A DNA stretch of 64,000 nt from PALSA-1353 sp050012375. Its GTDB lineage: Bacteria; Planctomycetota; Phycisphaerae; Tepidisphaerales; Tepidisphaeraceae. The stretch lies in NCBI GenBank assembly GCA_050012375.1, contig JBEKHH010000019.1, positions 1 to 64,000 of the forward strand, given 5' to 3'. The notes under the pieces were generated by a model that saw only the letters and a program-made list of their open reading frames with translations, was not told where the DNA came from and did not search any database. The stretch's first letter is position 1. Each line of letters opens with the position of its first letter. Position numbers and translations under genes: made by a program. Positions 50,782 to 58,744 of the stretch are shown here, one piece after another.

Positions 50782-52143
50782 TCAGCTTTCCGATGCGCGC
50801 ACGCGGGCGGCTGTCATGAACGGCCGCTCGAAGATGATGTGGAACAACCAGGTTGCAACGCCGACGATCATGCCCCCCACCGTCAACATCGCGCCGAACT
50901 GCGTCCACGGCCCCAACTGCATGCGGTCCAGCCCCAGCTTCAGCACGGCCAGGATCGGATCGTGAATCAGATACAGCGAATAGGAAGCGACGCCAACGTG
51001 AACCAGCCAGCGTGAGGAAAGCCATCGCACCAGAAAATGCGGTTGATCCGACGCTTTTGACGCGGCGGCGAAGACCAAGAAGCACGCGCTTGACGCTCCG
51101 ACGATGATGTCGAATGCCCAGAGATAGGGCCAGAGCCCGGGAATTCCATCGACGGTAAGGAATCTCAACATGCCGAAGGCGCATTCAAACGTGATGACGG
51201 TGGAGATGGCCAGGAGGATTGCCGCCAGCCAGCCGATCATTTGCGCAGAGCGATGCGGTAAATCGCGTGGGGGTGCGGCGGCGGCGGCGCCCATCGCGAA
51301 CAGCCCCAGTAACCAGGGCGCAGCCGCGTGTCCTTTGCCGGTCAAGAAGTAGAATCCCAAGCCGATGCCAAGCCCCACCGCGATGCAGCCAGCGCTGCCG
51401 AGCCGCCGCCAGACCGGCAGCAGGATCAGGGGAAACAGGAAATAGATCTGCCATTCAGTGGCGATGGTCCACATCGGCGGATCGATCTTCGACGCCCAAT
51501 TCCAGGAGAGATTGTGAACGAGCAACAGATGTGCGGCGAGATCCTGTGCGCCCAGGGCCGGATTTTTGTTTCCGAATGCCGGTCCGGCATCCACCCACTC
51601 CGGGCTGAGCGGTCCTCGGAGCGGAGGGATGAGAAGAATCAGGGCGATGGAAAATGCGAGCGAGGCATAATACGGGGGCAGAATACGTTTGGCGCGGCGG
51701 CGGATGTATGCCCAGGTTCCGCCGGGGATTTGTCCGGCGCCTTCCCGAACCACGGGGCGCATGAGCAAGTATCCGGACAAGACGATGAACAGCGCGACAG
51801 CCGACCGGCCCGGAAACAGCCAGCCGAGCACGATGACGAATTTCGCCTGCCAGCCGGTGAGATTCGTCCCCCAGAGGGTATGGAAGTAGACGTGCTGGAG
51901 GGTCACGACAATCGCCGCCAGGCCGCGGAGCCCTTCCAGGTATTTGAGATTTTGAGCGGGCTTTGGTCGATCTTGGAATTCAATGGATTGCGCGCCGATC
52001 GGCGAGGTGGGTCCTGTCGGTTCAACGGGCCGAACCGTCGGCTCAGCCGCATTGGCGCGGAATGCGAGAGAATCGTTAATTGCCAAATCTCCGGCCATTT
52101 GTTTCCCGGCCACTTCGATCCAAATGAGAAGACCATTCTTCAT
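50782..52143 (-). CDS. Acyltransferase family 3 membrane protein, paralogue of 34061-35245
   Basis: About 453 residues; start taken at 52143, with 52098 as an alternative. A Pro/Ser/Thr-rich N-terminal extension precedes KYLEGLRGLAAIVVTLQHVY with the catalytic His, then FIVLSGYLLMRPVV, WAYIRRRAKRILPPYYASLA and about ten membrane helices. It matches the other acyltransferase block by block (LSGYLLMR, RRRxxRxLPxYxA, LVHNxSxxWAxKxDPPxW, WQIYxLF, TGKGHAAAPWxLGLFAxG). It ends 67 nt upstream of tRNA-Arg(CCU) on the same strand. Confidence 0.82.
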   Translation of the reverse strand: MKNGLLIWIEVAGKQMAGDLAINDSLAFRANAAEPTVRPVEPTGPTSPIGAQSIEFQDRPKPAQNLKYLEGLRGLAAIVVTLQHVYFHTLWGTNLTGWQAKFVIVLGWLFPGRSAVALFIVLSGYLLMRPVVREGAGQIPGGTWAYIRRRAKRILPPYYASLAFSIALILLIPPLRGPLSPEWVDAGPAFGNKNPALGAQDLAAHLLLVHNLSWNWASKIDPPMWTIATEWQIYFLFPLILLPVWRRLGSAGCIAVGLGIGLGFYFLTGKGHAAAPWLLGLFAMGAAAAAPPRDLPHRSAQMIGWLAAILLAISTVITFECAFGMLRFLTVDGIPGLWPYLWAFDIIVGASSACFLVFAAASKASDQPHFLVRWLSSRWLVHVGVASYSLYLIHDPILAVLKLGLDRMQLGPWTQFGAMLTVGGMIVGVATWLFHIIFERPFMTAARVRASES

Positions 52144-52320
52144 ATTGCGGAAATGCCCGTCTTTCAAAGAAAAAAATGAGATTTTGGGACGATTTTGCCA
52201 GTTTTGCAGGCGAGGCGGGCTGGGTATGGGGATATGGGAAGACAATTCGGTCTGCAGCAAGTCGATCCAGCCAGACGCGGTCGTTACAATGCCGCTCAGG
52301 CTGATCCCGCAAGGAGGCGC

Positions 52321-53706
52321 ATGTCCTTTCCGTCCAACGTCCTTGGCTTAATCGGCAACACGCCGATGCTGCCGGTCCGATCATTCGACACGGGTCTTTG
52401 CACATTGCTGGTGAAGCTGGAGAGCCAAAACCCGGGCGGCTCCATTAAGGACCGCATTGGCCGGTCCATGATCGAAGCGGCTGAAGCGGAAGGAAAGATC
52501 GGCCCCGGCTCGATGCTGGTCGAAGCGACGGCCGGGAACACGGGGCTGGGACTGGCGTTGGTGGCGGCGATCAAGGGATATCGCCTCACGCTGGTCATCC
52601 CGGACAAAATGAGCCGGGAAAAACTTCTGCATCTGCGTGCGCTGGGCGCGACGATCGTGATGAGTCGGTCCGATGTCGCCAAGGGGCATCCGCAATATTA
52701 CCAGGACCTTGCCGAACGCCTCGCCGCCGAAACACCGGGCGCTTTCTACATCAATCAGTTCAACAACCCGGCCAATCCGCTTGCCCACGAGCAAAGCACC
52801 GGCCCGGAAATCTGGGAGCAAACGGACCATAAGGTGGATGCGGTCGTATGCGGGGTCGGTTCGGGCGGGACGATCACCGGCTTAAGCCGATTCTTCGCCA
52901 AGGCGGCGCCGCAGGTGGCGATGGTGCTGGCCGATCCGGTTGGGTCGGTGCTGGCGGATTATGTACGCACGAAAAAAATCGGCACGGCCGGCTCGTGGCT
53001 GGTTGAAGGGATCGGCGAGGATTTTTTGCCGCGCATCGCGGATCTGAGCCGGGTATCGGCAGCTTACAGCATCTCCGACGCCGAATCGCTTCAAACGGTG
53101 CGCTTGCTGCTGAAACAGGAGGGAATCCTGGCCGGTTCCAGCAGCGGCACGCTGATCGCCGCCGCGATTCGCTATTGCCGCGAGCAGACCCAACCCAGGA
53201 CCGTCGTCACTTTCGTCTGCGATTCAGGAAGCAAATACCTCACCAAGGTCTTTAACGATTTTTGGATGGCGGACCAGGGACTGGGCGGCCGGCCGGTGCA
53301 CGGCGATCTGCGCGACCTCATCAGCCGATCTTTTCGTGAAGGCGCGGTTGTCGCCGTCGCGCCGGACGACCCGCTCACGGTCACGTACGCGCGAATGCGG
53401 CTTTACGACGTTTCGCAGTTGGCCGTCGTCGATGGGGAGAAGCTGGTCGGCATCGTTGACGAGGGGGACCTTCTGATGGCGGTTCGGCGTGATGACGCGG
53501 CGTTTGACCGGCCGGTGCGCCAGGTGATGACCCCCAACATCCGGAGCATCGACTATCGGGCGAGCATCGAAGAGCTGATGCCCATTCTGGATGCGGGGCT
53601 GGTTGCCGTGGTGAATGACGCGCAGGGCTTCCATGGCCTGATTACGCGCATCGACGTGCTTAATTTTCTGCGCAACGAACACGGGAAGAAAAAGGATCGA
53701 ACATGA
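52321..53706 (+). CDS. Cystathionine beta-synthase
   Basis: 461 residues; aaggaggc Shine-Dalgarno before ATG. PLP-fold type II with the Schiff-base Lys43 in NPGGSIKDRIG, substrate loop EATAGNTGLGLAL, phosphate loop GVGSGGTITG and C-terminal Ser in CDSGSKY. Two CBS domains follow (about 335-455: TYARMRLYDVSQLAVVDGEK; VMTPNIRSIDYRASIEELM). It condenses homocysteine with serine to cystathionine. The stop overlaps the next start (ATGA), coupling it to cystathionine gamma-lyase. O-acetylserine-dependent activity cannot be ruled out. Confidence 0.9.
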   Translation: MSFPSNVLGLIGNTPMLPVRSFDTGLCTLLVKLESQNPGGSIKDRIGRSMIEAAEAEGKIGPGSMLVEATAGNTGLGLALVAAIKGYRLTLVIPDKMSREKLLHLRALGATIVMSRSDVAKGHPQYYQDLAERLAAETPGAFYINQFNNPANPLAHEQSTGPEIWEQTDHKVDAVVCGVGSGGTITGLSRFFAKAAPQVAMVLADPVGSVLADYVRTKKIGTAGSWLVEGIGEDFLPRIADLSRVSAAYSISDAESLQTVRLLLKQEGILAGSSSGTLIAAAIRYCREQTQPRTVVTFVCDSGSKYLTKVFNDFWMADQGLGGRPVHGDLRDLISRSFREGAVVAVAPDDPLTVTYARMRLYDVSQLAVVDGEKLVGIVDEGDLLMAVRRDDAAFDRPVRQVMTPNIRSIDYRASIEELMPILDAGLVAVVNDAQGFHGLITRIDVLNFLRNEHGKKKDRT

Positions 53707-54917
53707 CGTCTCCCGACGCCCCATTGCCGCGAAACCAGGTCCTGCCCGACGAGGGGCCGCGGGCGCACTTCGCCACGCGCGCGATTCATGCCGGGCAGGT
53801 CCCCGATCCCCTGACCGGCGCGGTCATGCCGCCCATTTACGCCACCAGCACGTTCAAGCAGCAGTCCCCGGGGGTTCACAAGGGGCTGGACTACGGCCGA
53901 AGCCACAACCCCACGCGATGGGCGTTTGAGCGCTGCGTGGCCGATCTCGAAGATGGAAAGATCGGCTTTGCGTTCGCGTCGGGTCTGGCGGCGATCGCAA
54001 CGGTCCTGGAGCTGCTCGAGGCCGGCTCGCACATCATCGCCGGCGATGATTTGTACGGCGGAACGTTCCGGCTCTTCGAGGGAGTGCGCCGGCAAAGCGC
54101 CGGCCTGGAATTTTCTTACGTCGATCCCGCCGATATCAGCGCCGTTGAGCGGGCCATCCGGCCCAATACGCGGATGCTCTGGGTCGAAACGCCCAGCAAT
54201 CCGCTTTTGAAGCTCGCCGACCTGACCGCGCTGGGGAAGATTGCCAGGAAACACAATCTCATTGCAGTTGCCGACAACACTTTTGCGACCCCCTATCTTC
54301 AGCGCCCGCTGGCTTTCGGTTTCGATGTCGTCGTGCATAGCGTGACGAAATATCTCAACGGGCACAGCGACATGATCGGCGGAGTCGCGGTGGTCGGGGA
54401 TAATTCCATCGTCGCCCAGCGGCTGGGATTCCTGCAAAACGCGATCGGGGGAATCTCCGGCCCGTTCGATAGCTTCCTGGCGCTCCGCGGAGTGAAAACC
54501 CTGGCGATCCGCATGGACCGCTCGTGCGAAAACGCCCTGCAAATCGCCCGGTTTCTCGAATCGCACAAGGGTGTCCAGCGCGTGCTCTATCCGGGCTTGC
54601 CGAGCCATCCGCAATACGAGTTGGCCCAGCGGCAGATGTCCAGCGGCGGCGGGATGGTGAGCGCGATCCTTGCGGGCGGACTTGCCGGCGCCCGGCGATT
54701 TTTGGAGAGGTGCCGGCTGTTTACGCTTGCGGAGAGCCTCGGCGGAGTGGAAAGCCTCGTGGAGCATCCGGGCTTGATGACGCACGCCAGCATTCCGCCG
54801 GAACGACGCGCGCAAATCGGCATCGATGACGGATTGGTTCGATTATCGGTGGGGATCGAAGATGCCCGCGATCTGATAAGCGATTTGGAGTTTGCGCTCG
54901 GGGCAACCGCATTTTAA
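53703..54917 (+). CDS. Cystathionine gamma-lyase / gamma-synthase-type PLP enzyme
   Basis: 404 residues of the Cys/Met metabolism PLP family. Early block IHAGQVPDPLTGAVMPPIYA, YGRSHNPTRWAFERCVADLE, FASGLAAIATVLELL, GDDLYGGTFRLFEGV, then Asp191 in AVADNTFATPYLQRP and Lys216 in VVHSVTKYLNGHSD. Coupling to a CBS gene points to cystathionine gamma-lyase and reverse transsulfuration (homocysteine to cysteine), as inference. Confidence 0.9.
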   Translation: MTSPDAPLPRNQVLPDEGPRAHFATRAIHAGQVPDPLTGAVMPPIYATSTFKQQSPGVHKGLDYGRSHNPTRWAFERCVADLEDGKIGFAFASGLAAIATVLELLEAGSHIIAGDDLYGGTFRLFEGVRRQSAGLEFSYVDPADISAVERAIRPNTRMLWVETPSNPLLKLADLTALGKIARKHNLIAVADNTFATPYLQRPLAFGFDVVVHSVTKYLNGHSDMIGGVAVVGDNSIVAQRLGFLQNAIGGISGPFDSFLALRGVKTLAIRMDRSCENALQIARFLESHKGVQRVLYPGLPSHPQYELAQRQMSSGGGMVSAILAGGLAGARRFLERCRLFTLAESLGGVESLVEHPGLMTHASIPPERRAQIGIDDGLVRLSVGIEDARDLISDLEFALGATAF

Positions 54918-54966
54918 CTTCTCGCGCGGAATTTGTCGGTAACGGAAGCGCGACGGTTAGACGGCT

Positions 54967-55160
54967 GGGGGACTGAATCGGCGGCAACGAGGGCGAATAA
55001 ACGAAGATGATGATGATCGGTTGAATTCTTCGTGACGGCCGAAGGCGCCAGCGCGAATGTAACAGGCGCTGCCGCCGATCGTCACGAAGAATTGAACCGA
55101 TCATCTTCTTGCATCTTCTTGATTGATTTGCCCTCGTTCGGGCCGATTGCGTCACGCACC
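54967..55160. mobile_element. Long-inverted-repeat element, copy B (internally deleted)
   Basis: Only the outer parts of the arms are present, joined head to head: gatgatcggttgaattcttc on the left faces its complement gaagaattgaaccgatcatc on the right with one mismatch. Right end gcgtcacgcacc matches copies A and C; the left end is degenerate. No clear direct repeat flanks it. Confidence 0.65.
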
Positions 55161-55244
55161 TCTCACCACGCGCCCGCCGGCGGCGCTGCTTGAAATCCTG
55201 CTTCCCACGCGATACCGTTCCTTGCCCTGTTGCGGAGTTGAATT

Positions 55245-56450
55245 ATGTTTCCCCTCGCTGAGCGAATGAAGCTGATTTCCGAATCGATCACCCTGGCGAT
55301 CAGCGCCAAGGCCAATGCGATGAAAAAGGCCGGGATCGACGTGGTCGGCTTCGGGGCCGGGGAGCCGGATTTTGATACCCCCGCGTTTATCAAGGAGGCC
55401 GCCAAGGCCGCCCTGGATAAGGGGCAAACCAAATACACCCCGGCTCCGTGCATCCCTGAACTGAGGGAGGCCATCGCCAAGAAATTCAACGTCGAGAATG
55501 GGCTGCCGTACCAAGCCGATCAGATCACGACCGGCTCGGGAGGCAAGCATTGCCTGTATATGGCCTTCATGGCGGTGCTGAATCCGGGCGATGAGGTGAT
55601 TATTCCAACCCCGTACTGGGTGAGCTATCCGGAGCAGGTGAAGTTGGCGGGGGGAGTTTGCAAATTCGTCCGCGGCGAGGAGGCGAGCGGATTCAAGATT
55701 TCGCCGGCGCAGCTTGAGGCGGCGATCACGCCGAAAGCCAGGGTGCTGATCATCAACAGCCCCAACAATCCGGGCGGGCACGCGTATTCGCCGGCGGAAT
55801 TGAAAGCACTGGCGGAGGTCGTCGCCAAACACCGCCAACTAGTCGTCTTCTCCGATGAGATCTATGAGAAGCTGGTCTACGACGGGATGAAATCAGCCAG
55901 CTTTGCCACCCTGCACCCGGACCTGCTGGAGCGCACGCTGACGTTCAACTGTCACAGCAAGAGTTTTGCGATGACCGGCTGGCGGGTTGGATACATCGGC
56001 GGCCCGAAGACCGTGATCGACGCGATCAACAAGCTACAGAGCCAGATGACCAGCCATATCACCAGCTTCACGCAGGTTCCGGCGGCGCTTGCGCTGACCG
56101 ATCCGCGCGGGGCCGAGAGCACCGAGCAGATGCGCAAGCAATTCGAGAAGCGTGGCCGGCACCTTTGGGAGCGATTGACGGCGTTGCCGAAAATCACCTG
56201 TGTCCGGCCGCAGGGGGCGTTTTATGTGTTTCCCAATGTCGGCGCATATTTCGGCAAAAGCGCCGGCGGGAGCAGGATCACCGACGCGGTGAGTTTTGCC
56301 GCCGCTCTACTGGAGCAGAGCCACGTGGCGGTGGTCCCCGGAAATGACAGCGGATTCGACACGCATGTGCGCCTGAGCTTTGCCACCAGCATGGAGCAGA
56401 TCGACAAGGGCGTGGACCGGATTGGCGAGTTTTTGAAAAAGCTGGGTTAA
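55245..56450 (+). CDS. Class I/II PLP aminotransferase (aspartate aminotransferase type)
   Basis: 401 residues. GAGEPDFDTPAFIKEAA, YTPAPCIPELREAIA, NSPNNPGGHAYSPAEL (Asn binding PLP), SDEIYEKLVYDG, and the PLP-binding Lys239 in CHSKSFAMTGWRVGYIGGP are all present. Subgroup I-gamma aspartate aminotransferases/prephenate aminotransferases share this pattern; the exact substrate is not decidable. Preceded by element B. Confidence 0.9.
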   Translation: MFPLAERMKLISESITLAISAKANAMKKAGIDVVGFGAGEPDFDTPAFIKEAAKAALDKGQTKYTPAPCIPELREAIAKKFNVENGLPYQADQITTGSGGKHCLYMAFMAVLNPGDEVIIPTPYWVSYPEQVKLAGGVCKFVRGEEASGFKISPAQLEAAITPKARVLIINSPNNPGGHAYSPAELKALAEVVAKHRQLVVFSDEIYEKLVYDGMKSASFATLHPDLLERTLTFNCHSKSFAMTGWRVGYIGGPKTVIDAINKLQSQMTSHITSFTQVPAALALTDPRGAESTEQMRKQFEKRGRHLWERLTALPKITCVRPQGAFYVFPNVGAYFGKSAGGSRITDAVSFAAALLEQSHVAVVPGNDSGFDTHVRLSFATSMEQIDKGVDRIGEFLKKLG

Positions 56451-56478
56451 ATAGGCGGTTGCGATTCTCCATCCAAAG

Positions 56479-56534
56479 AACGCGCTCCCCGTTCGGCTGA
56501 GCCCACGGCCGAAGCCTTCGGGTCGCGGCTAAAC
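56479..56534. repeat. Dispersed repeat, copy 4 with a 26-bp insert
   Basis: Both halves of the 30-bp unit (aacgcgctcccc and ttcgggtcgcggctaaac) are present but separated by 26 bp that begins gttcggctgagcc and can pair as ttcggc/gccgaa. It starts 28 nt after the aminotransferase stop. Confidence 0.7.
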
Positions 56535-56563
56535 GGGATACGGGTTCGGGTGGTGCGATTTCG

Positions 56564-56938
56564 TTAATTAACGCGCGCTTGCTGTTTGCCGGTTAGATTG
56601 TCCGTTCTCGATTGGGTGGCGTCGGGGATTTGGACGACGGTGCCTTTGATGCGCAGGCCGGTCAGGAAGAAATCATCGTCGTAATAGACGACGGCGTCGA
56701 TCATGAGGTTTCCGCCGCCCGACTTGAGGGCCATTTCCAGCGGCTCCTTCAAGTTGACGCCCATGCCAAACCACCACATCTTTTTCCCTTCACAGCCCTG
56801 CTTGTTGGGAAGCTTGGTGATGTCGAGGTCGTGGGCAACCAGGGTCCTGGAAGAAATGGCGGTGAAATCACCCACGCGGGTTTCGCAGCCGGTCGCCGCG
56901 AGAAAAAGGCCGCACAGTATTGCAGTTTTCATTCGCAC
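56564..56938 (-). CDS. Lipoprotein, DUF6567-like
   Basis: 124 residues from GTG at 56938, chosen by its aaggag Shine-Dalgarno. Lipobox LFLAATGC; mature part GDFTAISSRTLVAHDLDITK, KMWWFGMGVNLKEPLEMALK, NLMIDAVVYYDDDFFLTGL. The pattern of 'ISSRTL...DLT' followed by a helical block and VVYYDDDFFLT is that of DUF6567 proteins. It is anchored to a membrane, function unknown. A paralogue is immediately upstream (56975-57331) in the same operon. Confidence 0.65.
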   Translation of the reverse strand: MRMKTAILCGLFLAATGCETRVGDFTAISSRTLVAHDLDITKLPNKQGCEGKKMWWFGMGVNLKEPLEMALKSGGGNLMIDAVVYYDDDFFLTGLRIKGTVVQIPDATQSRTDNLTGKQQARVN

Positions 56939-56974
56939 TGTTGTCTCCTTGCCTGACAGAAGCGTCACTGGAAA

Positions 56975-57331
56975 TTACTTCGAAAGGGGATTTCCGGTGA
57001 CGACGAACTTAAATTGGTTAACCACAAGAGCGTTCCAAGTGTCGGCCTCGACGTGGGCGTTTGCCAAAGCGACGCCGTCGCCCTTGTCCTCGGCGTGGTC
57101 GGTGGCGGTCTTCAGGCTGGGCATATCGCCGAGATAGAACCACTGGTAGGTCGCGTCCTCTCCGGAAACCTTCGGTATGTTCGAGGCGGCCGGGGTGTTG
57201 ATGTTGGTGAGGTCCACGGCTTTGGTGGCCAGGAGCGGAAAACTGCCGAGGTCGGTGGTACAGCCGCACAATAACAGGAGCGGCGCGGCCAGGGCGGCCG
57301 CGGGCAAAAGCAGGCTTGCGTATCGGTGCAT
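56975..57331 (-). CDS. Lipoprotein, paralogue of the preceding gene
   Basis: 118 residues from ATG at 57331 (aaaggaga Shine-Dalgarno 7 nt away). Signal helix with lipobox LLLLCGC; then FPLLATKAVDLTNINTPAAS, QWFYLGDMPSLKTATDHAED and VVNQFKFVVTGNPLSK. Its 'LLATKAVDLT...YLGDMPSLKTA' order matches the downstream lipoprotein, so the pair likely arose by tandem duplication. Confidence 0.6.
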   Translation of the reverse strand: MHRYASLLLPAAALAAPLLLLCGCTTDLGSFPLLATKAVDLTNINTPAASNIPKVSGEDATYQWFYLGDMPSLKTATDHAEDKGDGVALANAHVEADTWNALVVNQFKFVVTGNPLSK

Positions 57332-57466
57332 CGAACGTCTCCTTTCCAAATGGACGAGCCGTCAACAAATGGCCTGCCAAAGGCTAGCGGAATCGATAAA
57401 AGACGCAAGAAATCAGGTCGCCAATTGACAGGTAAAGGACCGGACCGGCGCGATCCGGCTCTCGTT

Positions 57467-58015
57467 TTAATTTACCGTCGGGTCGTCGGGAATCCGCGAA
57501 GGATCCACCCACTGGCCCAGAAGACGCTTGCGCATCAGCGTGACCCAGAGATTCGCCTGGTCGTCAAATACATTTGCGGGGGCGGCATCGGCGACGATCC
57601 AGGACTCCAATTCCATCTCCTCCTCAAGCTGGCCCGGGGACCAGCCGGCATATCCGACGAAATACCGCGCCTGCCCATTGCGATGTTTCAGGAGGGATTC
57701 GATTTTGGATTTCTCCGTGGTGAAAAAAACGCCGGGGAGAACATCGGCGTCCTTGACCATTTCGTCGCCGTGAAGAACCATCAGCGGCCCGTTGCAGGGC
57801 CCGCCCTGATGCAGCACCCCCTCGACTTCACACGGCTCGCCGAGGCTCTGCTGGCACGCCTTCCGCACGCTGATCTGGAGCGGGCGATTCAGGATCAATC
57901 CCAACGCCCCCTGCTCGTTGTGCTGAATCATGAGCACGACGGATCGCGCAAAATTCGGGTCCGCCAGCCGTGGCGAAGCCAATAGAAGTTTGCCCTGGGT
58001 GGATTCCAATTCCAT
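57467..58015 (-). CDS. YqgE/AlgH family protein (UPF0301)
   Basis: 182 residues from the Met that gives ELESTQGKLLLASPRLADPN; in-frame Met codons at 58063 and 58087 could extend it. Family marks: FARSVVLMIQHNEQGALGLI, LNRPLQISV, LHQGGPCNGPLMVLHGDE, FVGYAGWSPGQLEEEMELES and WVTLMRKRLLGQW. The fold is known, the function is not, although AlgH is linked to alginate regulation in Pseudomonas. Element C lies upstream of it. Confidence 0.85.
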   Translation of the reverse strand: MELESTQGKLLLASPRLADPNFARSVVLMIQHNEQGALGLILNRPLQISVRKACQQSLGEPCEVEGVLHQGGPCNGPLMVLHGDEMVKDADVLPGVFFTTEKSKIESLLKHRNGQARYFVGYAGWSPGQLEEEMELESWIVADAAPANVFDDQANLWVTLMRKRLLGQWVDPSRIPDDPTVN

Positions 58016-58131
58016 GTTAAAGACGATAGCCGGTCTTTCGCCCGTGTTCCAGAAGAGTTCCATCGCCGAACGCCGATGTATAGCCATTCATTCGGGTTTT
58101 TGGCATCCCGCTCATTCCATGGAGGGATTTG

Positions 58132-58744
58132 GGGCTGCGTGACGCCATCGGCGGAACGAGGGCAAATAAATCAAGAAGATGATCGGTTGCGATGTTCGTG
58201 ACGGCCGAAGTGGCTTGCTCGAATATGACGGGCGTCGCCGCCGCGGACGCCGTTGGCTGGCCCGTTCATGTTCCAGCGGGCCTTTTCGAGGCGAAAGCAT
58301 AGGGTCGCCGCCTTCGGCGGCAACAGCTGCGGAGTTTCGCGCTCAAGCGCGACCTCAACCGTCCGTCACCTCCGCTTGACCGACCTCGCCCTTAATATCC
58401 GGTTGCACATCCAGCGGCGATTGCCAACCATCGGTGGCGGAACCAACGATGACTGGAGGCGCACTTCCAAGCCAAATCACGGGGAGGTCGGACATGCGGG
58501 GCTGTGCAGGACGGTTGAGGTCGAGCCTGAGCTCGAAACGCCGACCAACTTGCCGCGGCACGCGGCGACTGTTGTGTTTCGGTTCCTCAAGGCCGTCGGG
58601 AACATTTTCAGGCCAGCCAGGGGTGTCCGCGGCGGCGACGCCTCTTCGTATTCGAGCAAGCGACTTTGGGCGTCACGAACACCGCAATCGATCATACTCT
58701 TCTTCGTCTATTTGCCCTTGTCCCCGCCGAATCAGTCACGCACC
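58132..58744. mobile_element. Long-inverted-repeat element, copy C (uninterrupted)
   Basis: Arms about 58132-58369 and 58504-58744 are inverted copies, roughly 80 to 85 percent identical by eye, around a centre of about 135 bp. Ends are gggctgcgtgacg and its near complement. It is flanked by gggatttg (58124-58131) and cggatttg (58745-58752), 7 of 8 identical. Each arm holds small hairpins such as gccgccttcggcggc and cgcgctcaagcgcg. It contains no credible gene. Confidence 0.8.
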
